Part shown: positions 1 to 4,538 of the stretch, piece by piece
How the letters are laid out: each line of letters begins with the position of its first letter
How positions within the stretch are numbered: the stretch's first letter is position 1
Origin: JBOGWA01 sp050693155
GTDB taxonomy: Bacteria; Actinomycetota; UBA4738; CALAEC01
DNA: 27,602 nt
Direction of reading: 5' to 3'
Assembly: GCA_050693155.1 (NCBI GenBank)
Contig: JBOGWA010000137.1
Location: 1-27,602, forward strand
Made by a program: the position numbers and the translations under genes
The notes under the pieces: model-generated
What the model was told of the DNA's origin: nothing
Seen by the model: only the letters and a program-made list of their open reading frames with translations
The model's database searches: none

Positions 1-110
1 TCTTCATGGAGAAGCCCGGCCTGCTGAACAGCATGATCCTCGAGTTCCTTGGGCAGGAGGGACCTCCGAGCACGATCCTCCCCGTCCGCCGCGCCGCTTT
101 CAAGGCCTAA
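1..110 (+). CDS. C-terminal end of a protein, possibly an alpha/beta hydrolase (partial)
   Basis: An open frame enters from the left edge (first full codon at 3) and stops at TAA 108-110. The visible tail is about 35 residues, starting FMEKPGLLNSMILEFL and ending RRAAFKA. A Pro, then a hydrophobic helix of the LLNSMILEFL type near the C-terminus, resembles the last helix of alpha/beta hydrolases, where it follows the catalytic His. No catalytic residue lies inside the window, so the family is a guess from the tail. The gene reads toward the tRNA-flanked insertion and is followed by a GC-rich hairpin. Confidence 0.5.
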   Translation, partial: FMEKPGLLNSMILEFLGQEGPPSTILPVRRAAFKA

Positions 111-152
111 CCGGCAAGAAGCCCCGCCGCCCCGTAGATTGAAAGGACACAA

Positions 153-169
153 GGGCCGCGTCGCGGCCC
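153..169 (+). terminator. GC-rich hairpin after the partial gene
   Basis: GGGCCGCG and CGCGGCCC form a stem of 7-8 bp around a tiny loop about 43 bases after the TAA at 110, followed by CTTCTC rather than a clean T run. It is placed as a terminator for the partial gene and lies just outside the repeated tRNA end at 183. The missing T tract makes a strong intrinsic terminator uncertain. Confidence 0.4.
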
Positions 170-182
170 CTTCTCAAGATGC

Positions 183-227
183 TCGTTGCGCGGGCAGGAT
201 TTGAACCTGCGACCTCTGGGTTATGAG
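183..227 (-). repeat. Copy of the tRNA-fMet 3' half (candidate attachment site, distal junction)
   Basis: The 45 bp match 2261-2305 without a mismatch and cover the tRNA from the anticodon loop through the T arm to the discriminator base. Identity stops at 228, exactly where the 5' strand of the anticodon stem would begin. The upstream bases cannot form the anticodon stem, D arm or acceptor stem, so this is not a functional tRNA. Confidence 0.8.
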
Positions 228-753
228 ACCGGCGACCTCGTGCCGTCCTGTGTCGTGTGGTGCCGTTCCGTGCCGTCCTGTCCGGGCTTCGTGCCGCCGA
301 AGTCCGTCCCGTGCCGCCGAGATCCGCGTGGTTACTTTGCAAATGGTTTGCAACAAGGCAAGCAAAGTGCCAAGAAATCCGGGATTCGGCCCGTCGGCCC
401 AGGAAACTCGGTAGCGCGACACCCGGCGCGACCCTGACCGGGCGGCTACGCGCAGGGGTAGGGATCCTCGGGCCGGGGAACGGGCTCGATTTCGGAGGCG
501 TCCACGATTGACTCCCTGCCAGGGAGTAGAAGGCGCCGGTCACTCGGGCCCACTGATCCGGCTGGAACTTCGCCGGAGGAGACTGACGACCCGCACCGAG
601 ACTCCGATGGTATCTGCGACGCAACAGGAGACCAAGAAGCGGGTGAGCACCGTATCTGGACTGCTCGTTACCCGACGCGACCGCGAAACGTCGGAGGCCG
701 CACAGAGGAGGGTATCCACTCGAACGGCAGGAAGGGGGTGCAAGCCGCCACAG
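228..753. other. Non-coding stretch inside the insertion
   Basis: No convincing gene lies here. Frames on both strands have atypical composition, and one minus-strand frame merely translates the tRNA fragment. Contents are the GTGCCG repeat cluster (239-320), two TTTGCAA heptamers 11 bp apart (336-342, 347-353) and a short hairpin ACTCCCT/AGGGAGT (511-527). It may hold a decayed integrase or insertion sequence end, but I recognise no conserved residues. Confidence 0.45.
239..320. repeat. Cluster of short GTGCCG direct repeats beside the att copy
   Basis: CGTGCCGTCCTGT occurs at 239-251 and again at 269-281, with a degenerate copy (TGCCGTTCCGT) between them. CGTGCCGCCGA occurs at 290-300 and 310-320. 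The cluster starts 12 bp inside the distal tRNA fragment. Such clusters can be recombinase arm sites or simple repeat expansion; sequence alone does not decide. Confidence 0.5.
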
Positions 754-1275
754 CTACGTTCGCTTCGCCGGTTGCTCACGCTCCTTGCGCCGGCCGTACC
801 GGGTAAGACCACGAGGCTTGTACAAGTTGAGAACTAGGATCACGATCAAGACCACCGTACCGCCGACCGAGTGGAGCAGCGTGCTCGGCAAGGCACGCAG
901 CTGGTCACCGGTAGTCGTGGAATCCGCCGCGACCTCCGCGTAGGCGCCGATCACCCCGGTTTCTCTAAGAAGCACGACGGTGGCAAATGTGGTCAGCAGC
1001 AGCGAGATGACAACCCAGTAGTGCCGGAATAAGCCCCATCTAGTGCCCAACGACACAACGACGCCGGTCAGCAGAGCGGCGAGGGCCAGGGGCACGAGGG
1101 CGGACCGAGCGATCCGCTCCATCGCGAGGTATGAGGTCCGCAATGCCTCGACGTCTTCGCCGGTCGCCGCGACGACGTCGAAAGCGATGTACGCAGCGAC
1201 CGCACCTATCCAGCCCACAGAGACGGTTAGATGCGCCGCAAGTGTGAACTTGCGCCGGCCGGGTGACATCGTCAT
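754..1275 (-). CDS. DUF2269-like four-TM membrane protein
   Basis: This 173-residue integral membrane protein has four predicted segments at about 10-34, 57-77, 86-104 and 133-150. It carries the pattern VGWIGAVAAYIAFDV, an Arg-Ser-Ala-Leu-Val-Pro stretch and SLGTRWGLFRHYWV, which I associate with small actinobacterial DUF2269-type proteins. The biochemical role is unknown. The frame is open upstream to 1434, but that stretch encodes the 49-residue peptide in another frame, so ATG 1275 (or ATG 1269) is preferred. The start lies 17 bases after the stop of that peptide, making a two-gene unit. The tail is Lys/Arg-rich. The pair is divergent from TetR and is probably its regulatory target. Confidence 0.65.
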   Translation of the reverse strand: MTMSPGRRKFTLAAHLTVSVGWIGAVAAYIAFDVVAATGEDVEALRTSYLAMERIARSALVPLALAALLTGVVVSLGTRWGLFRHYWVVISLLLTTFATVVLLRETGVIGAYAEVAADSTTTGDQLRALPSTLLHSVGGTVVLIVILVLNLYKPRGLTRYGRRKEREQPAKRT

Positions 1276-1292
1276 CCGGAGTGACACCCGCT

Positions 1293-1442
1293 CTACGGGC
1301 CGTGCTCCACCGGTGGTGTGTGCCCGCCATCCGGGGGTGTGTGCAGGCTGGGGCCGTGTTCGACCCCGGCGATCAACGTGACGATGAAGCCGACGACCAG
1401 CACGATCCCGATGATCACGAACACCTTTACCCAACGTGGCAT
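1293..1442 (-). CDS. 49-residue single-TM peptide with His/Pro-rich tail
   Basis: ATG 1442 opens 49 codons ending at TAG 1295-1293. The product starts MPRWVKVFVIIGIVLVV, one transmembrane helix at about residues 5-25 after a short basic end. A hydrophilic tail follows in the block order EHGP, HTPP, HTPP, EHGP with four His. The positive N-terminus suggests the tail is outside the cell, where His could bind a metal; that is inference. A -10 box (TAGGGT, 1456-1451) sits 8 bases before the ATG, and a TTGACA -35 is 17 bp further upstream, so the mRNA is probably leaderless. It is first in a unit with the DUF2269-like gene and divergent from TetR. Confidence 0.7.
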   Translation of the reverse strand: MPRWVKVFVIIGIVLVVGFIVTLIAGVEHGPSLHTPPDGGHTPPVEHGP

Positions 1443-1450
1443 AGCGTTTT

Positions 1451-1479
1451 ACCCTATCGAGACACGCTGTCTATGTCAA
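1451..1479 (-). promoter_or_regulatory. Promoter of the peptide-DUF2269 unit
   Basis: The minus strand reads TTGACA (1479-1474), a 17-bp spacer, then TAGGGT (1456-1451), with the ATG of the 49-residue peptide 8 bases later. The -35 is a perfect consensus match and falls in the centre of the dyad at 1461-1490, so a bound TetR would block it. Confidence 0.65.
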
Positions 1480-1490
1480 TTCAGAGTGTC
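1461..1490. promoter_or_regulatory. 30-bp dyad, probable TetR operator
   Basis: GACACGCTG (1461-1469) and CAGAGTGTC (1482-1490) are inverted half-sites, matching at 8 of 9 positions, separated by 12 bp. Size and location between divergent tetR and target genes fit TetR-family autoregulatory operators. It covers the minus-strand -35 and lies just upstream of the tetR -10, so one site could control both units. Confidence 0.6.
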
Positions 1491-1501
1491 CCCATCGGTA
1501 A

Positions 1502-1507
1502 TATACT
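1502..1507 (+). promoter_or_regulatory. -10 box of tetR, leaderless start
   Basis: TATACT ends 6 bases before the GTG at 1514, so transcription should begin at or next to the start codon. No Shine-Dalgarno sequence is present. No good -35 is visible, since the expected place lies in the dyad. Confidence 0.5.
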
Positions 1508-1513
1508 TAGGCA

Positions 1514-2092
1514 GTGCCGAAGCTGTGGACCGAGACCATCGAAGCGCACCGCCGCGAGGTTCGCGACGCGATCCTGGACACGACGGCGGCGCTGGTGGAC
1601 GAGCACGGTCTCCTGTCGGTGACGATGTCGCAGATCGCCGAGGAGACCGGCATCGGCCGTGCAACGCTCTACAGGTACTTCCCCGACGTCGAGGCGATCC
1701 TCCACGCTTGGCATGAGCGCCAGATCACCGGCCACCTCGAGCATCTCGCTGAGGTGCGGGACGGGCCGGGCGACGCTGCGGCACGTCTTGCAGCCGTGCT
1801 CGAGGCGTACGCCCTCCTCTCCCACCAGTCCCACGGGCACCACAACACGGAGCTGGCGGCGTTCTTGCATCGCGACCAGCAGGTCGCCCGTGCCGAGCGG
1901 AAGCTCCATCGCATGATCCGAGAGCTGGTGAGCGAAGGTTCACGGGCTGGCGACCTGCGAGACGACGTCGCTCAAGACGAGCTGGCGAGCTACTGTCTCT
2001 ACGCGCTCGCGGCAGCCAGCAGCCTGCCGTCCAAGGCCGCCGTCCGCCGGCTCGTCGCGGTCACCCTCGCCGGGTTGCGGCCTCCCGAATAG
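1514..2092 (+). CDS. TetR/AcrR-family transcriptional regulator
   Basis: This is a 192-residue repressor. Residues 15-60 form the N-terminal DNA-binding domain, with the HTH (SQIAEETGIGRATLYRYFPD, about 39-58) a close match to the TetR consensus. The rest is the helical ligand and dimer domain. A His cluster, SHQSHGHHN at 103-111, is unusual and might bind metal or a ligand. The gene is divergent from the His-rich peptide and DUF2269 genes, with a 30-bp dyad between, so autoregulation plus control of that unit is likely. GTG 1514 is chosen because it starts directly before the domain and has a -10 box 6 bases upstream. The inducer is unknown. Confidence 0.85.
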   Translation: MPKLWTETIEAHRREVRDAILDTTAALVDEHGLLSVTMSQIAEETGIGRATLYRYFPDVEAILHAWHERQITGHLEHLAEVRDGPGDAAARLAAVLEAYALLSHQSHGHHNTELAAFLHRDQQVARAERKLHRMIRELVSEGSRAGDLRDDVAQDELASYCLYALAAASSLPSKAAVRRLVAVTLAGLRPPE

Positions 2093-2260
2093 CCAACGGA
2101 GAACCGGGTCGGGGCCCCTGCAAGCCAAGAGAAGGAGCCAACAGCCCTGTGACCTGCGCTTTTGCAGCGCGGTCGATCGCGAACCTCGCTGGGTTGTTGA
2201 GCACGATTTGCAAACACGAGGGTCGCGGTGCGGCCGGAAAACAGACTCTGACCAGCGGTT

Positions 2261-2305
2261 TCGTTGCGCGGGCAGGATTTGAACCTGCGACCTCTGGGTT
2301 ATGAG
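2261..2305 (-). repeat. tRNA-side copy of the 45-bp direct repeat
   Basis: This is the 3' half of the intact initiator tRNA plus three flanking bases, identical to 183-227. A TTTGCAA heptamer at 2208-2214 lies 47 bp inside this junction, mirroring those near the other end. Confidence 0.8.
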
Positions 2306-2337
2306 CCCAGCGAGCTACCGGACTGCTCCACCGCGCG
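2264..2337 (-). tRNA. Initiator tRNA-fMet (CAT)
   Basis: The minus strand gives a complete 74-nt cloverleaf: acceptor CGCGCGG/CCGCGCA, D arm TGGAGCAG...GGTAGCTCG, anticodon loop CTCATAA, and T arm GCAGG-TTCAAAT-CCTGC. Two initiator hallmarks are visible: a C1-A72 mismatch at the top of the acceptor, and three consecutive G-C pairs (GGG/CCC) next to the anticodon loop. CCA is not encoded (CG follows the discriminator A). The gene serves as the integration site for the 2.1-kb segment to its left. A TACCAT box at 2348-2343 may be its -10. Confidence 0.95.
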
Positions 2338-2394
2338 TCACGATGGTAGCAAAGGCGCTCCGCGAGGGGGCGAGCAGGCGCACACTCCCCCACG

Positions 2395-2400
2395 TACACT
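2395..2400 (+). promoter_or_regulatory. -10 box of the secreted propeller gene
   Basis: TACACT lies 14 bases before ATG 2415 and predicts a leader of only about 7 bases. No Shine-Dalgarno sequence is present in GCTCGCTC before the ATG. Confidence 0.4.
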
Positions 2401-2414
2401 GTCCTCGCTCGCTC

Positions 2415-4538
2415 ATGTCACGGTTCCTGATCTCCCTGCTCGCCACAGCCCTCACGTTTCTTCCCAGCACAGCCTTCGCCCAGATTCCCGACGAACCCGA
2501 GCTTGAGGCCGAGCCGCTAGAGCTCCTGACGAAGAGCGCGTTCGGCCCTGCAATCAGCATGCTCGGACGCGGCCCGGCCGGCCCAACGGGCGCCGCTCGC
2601 CGACAGGCACCGGGAAAGAGCGGGCGGATTACTTTCTTCGCGAACCAGAAGCTTCCTTGCGACCCGGCCATCTCCGGCGGGAGCGGATGCCTGCAACTCG
2701 GGGAACCTGAGATCGTCTCGGCGCCTGACGGAACGATCTACGCCACGGCGCAGGAGGGAGTGCCCGGAGGAGTCAACCTCTGGCGACGCGATCCGAAGAC
2801 GTTCGAGTACGAGCAGCTCCCAAAACCCGACGCCCAGCCCGTGCTCACCCCGGCGACCGGCCTCGCCTACGGCGGAGGCGATAACGACATCGCCGTCTCG
2901 AGCGACGGGAAGGTCTACGTCTCGAGCCTCGCGCTCGTGACCGCCGGGGTGGCGACGAGCGCCGATCGGGGCGAGACGTTCGCCTACAACGTGGCTGCGT
3001 CCGGGCTCCCGGGAGTCGACCGCCAATGGATCACCTCGTTCGGCCCCGACACCGTCTACATGAGCTACCACGACCTCGCCCTATTCAACATCTGGCTGGT
3101 CAAGTCGAGCGATGGCGGCAACCTGTTCGGGCCTCCGATCTCGATGGTTCCACCGGAGATGCTCCCTCAAGTCGCCAACGTCGCCTTTGCGCCGGGCGCC
3201 GGCAACGTCACGTCGGACCTCGTCGCCGACCCCGATGAGCGGGTCGCTCTCGTCTTCCTGGCCTCCGCCGACGCGGGAGAGAACTTCACCGGGGACAAGC
3301 CGACCGATGTGTACATCTCGATCACCCAGCCGGGTGGGGCCAACCCCCAGGTCCATCTGATCCACGAAAGCGACGAGAGCGTGTGGGGACTCTTCCCAGC
3401 CCTGGCCTCCGATCAGGCAGGCAACCTCTACGCGTCATGGACGAACCTCCATGGGGTGTTCTTGTCGATCTCCCGCGATCACGGGGTTACCTGGTCGAAG
3501 CCCCGGAAGATCAGCACCGGGAAGGAGAACGCGTCGACCGTCTTCCCCTTCGTCATTGGGGGTTCGAAGGGCCGGGTCGGGCTCAGCTGGCTTGGAGCCA
3601 GTGCCAAAACTCCCGACGACGATGAAGCCGAGTGGCAGACGTATTACTCGGTGACCACCAATGCGTTGGCAAAGAAGCCTCGCTGGCGCCAGGTCGTTGC
3701 CAGCGACCACGTCATCCATACCGGCTCGATCTGTCTGGAGGGCCTCGCCTGTGATCTTCCGCTTCCGATGGAGGGGTTCGGCGGAGACCGAAACCTCCTC
3801 GAGGTCCTTCAGATGGGACTCACGAAAGATGGACGTGTTCTCATCGCCTATCCGGACGACTCCGAGACGTCGTTCGGCTGGTCCTTCATCGCCGAGCAGC
3901 GAACCGGGCCCGGGCTTTACGCAGACGTTCGCCCCAAGCCTCCGGTCCCCGGCCAGGACGAGCCGGGCGGGCCAGTCGAGGGCCCCGTGAGACTGGTCGG
4001 AACCGCGACCAACTACTTGGTCCCGGCCGACGACACGGGCACGCCGGTGAGCGATGCCGAGGGCAATGTCGTTGACGCCCCGGGTGACGAAGGTCTGCTG
4101 GCCGAGACCGCGGGCTCCGAGGGCCACGTCGCGAGCGCGAACGTTTGGACAACGAACTTCGGCGCGATCCCGCTTGCGTTCATGGGACCTGAGCTCGAGG
4201 AGGATCTAATCGTCGGTGGAACGATGCGGCTGACGACGTACTTGCAGGAAGCGATGGCGGAGGCGGCCGTCGGTACGATCACGGCTCGCCTCTTCGACAT
4301 CGCTCCAGACGGCACGCGCAGCGAGATCGCGACGGGCGGCAGCCTCTATGAGGCCGGCGTCGACGTCACGGAAGCGAAGTACCGGTTCAAGGTTTCCGAG
4401 CCCTGGGAGGTCCTTGCCGGGCACCGACTCCGTGTGGAGCTCAACGTCACGTGCTTCTGTTCGACGACGATGCGCTTCTACTACGGATCCGCGGCATACC
4501 AAGCTGGGCTCGCGCTCGACCGCTTCGTGCGCGCCTAG
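2415..4538 (+). CDS. Secreted Asp-box beta-propeller protein (sialidase/BNR-like)
   Basis: This is a 707-residue exported protein. It starts MSRFLISLLATALTFLPS, a signal peptide probably cleaved after Ala-Phe-Ala22. The frame is open upstream into the tRNA gene, but ATG 2415 is directly followed by the signal peptide. Asp-box-like motifs (S-x-D-x-G-x-T/N-F/W) occur near residues 182, 231, 285 and 352, giving a six- or seven-bladed propeller as in sialidases and BNR proteins. A Pro/Gly linker leads to a C-terminal beta-rich domain (about 520-707) resembling the jelly roll of X-Pro peptidase/CocE proteins. Sialidase catalytic Arg residues could not be assigned, so enzymatic activity is open. 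Convergent with UPF0182; the stops share CTAG 4535-4538. Confidence 0.7.
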   Translation: MSRFLISLLATALTFLPSTAFAQIPDEPELEAEPLELLTKSAFGPAISMLGRGPAGPTGAARRQAPGKSGRITFFANQKLPCDPAISGGSGCLQLGEPEIVSAPDGTIYATAQEGVPGGVNLWRRDPKTFEYEQLPKPDAQPVLTPATGLAYGGGDNDIAVSSDGKVYVSSLALVTAGVATSADRGETFAYNVAASGLPGVDRQWITSFGPDTVYMSYHDLALFNIWLVKSSDGGNLFGPPISMVPPEMLPQVANVAFAPGAGNVTSDLVADPDERVALVFLASADAGENFTGDKPTDVYISITQPGGANPQVHLIHESDESVWGLFPALASDQAGNLYASWTNLHGVFLSISRDHGVTWSKPRKISTGKENASTVFPFVIGGSKGRVGLSWLGASAKTPDDDEAEWQTYYSVTTNALAKKPRWRQVVASDHVIHTGSICLEGLACDLPLPMEGFGGDRNLLEVLQMGLTKDGRVLIAYPDDSETSFGWSFIAEQRTGPGLYADVRPKPPVPGQDEPGGPVEGPVRLVGTATNYLVPADDTGTPVSDAEGNVVDAPGDEGLLAETAGSEGHVASANVWTTNFGAIPLAFMGPELEEDLIVGGTMRLTTYLQEAMAEAAVGTITARLFDIAPDGTRSEIATGGSLYEAGVDVTEAKYRFKVSEPWEVLAGHRLRVELNVTCFCSTTMRFYYGSAAYQAGLALDRFVRA

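Larger units (their letters stand above)
183..2305. mobile_element. 2.1-kb insertion bounded by a duplicated tRNA-fMet 3' end, no integrase seen
   Basis: The 45 bp at 183-227 are identical to 2261-2305, the 3' half of the intact initiator tRNA gene plus three bases beyond it. This is the signature left when an element recombines into the 3' end of a tRNA gene: the tRNA stays whole at one junction and a 3' fragment marks the other. The interval holds a TetR gene and a divergent two-gene unit. No recombinase frame, complete or broken, could be recognised. It may be a deletion remnant, a cargo segment moved by an integrase encoded elsewhere, or the inner part of a tandem island. The boundaries are seen directly; mobility is inferred. 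Confidence 0.6.

Noticed and set aside
186..227. A second tRNA-Met gene
   Set aside because: Only the 3' half is present; the bases upstream of the anticodon cannot make the anticodon stem, D arm or acceptor. It is a tRNA fragment left by recombination.
100..624. 174-codon minus-strand frame next to the tRNA fragment
   Set aside because: Part of its product is simply the translated tRNA sequence, and the rest has no protein-like pattern.
1276..1434. N-terminal extension of the DUF2269-like protein to 1434
   Set aside because: The added residues are Arg/His-rich without membrane character, and the same DNA encodes the 49-residue TM peptide in another frame.
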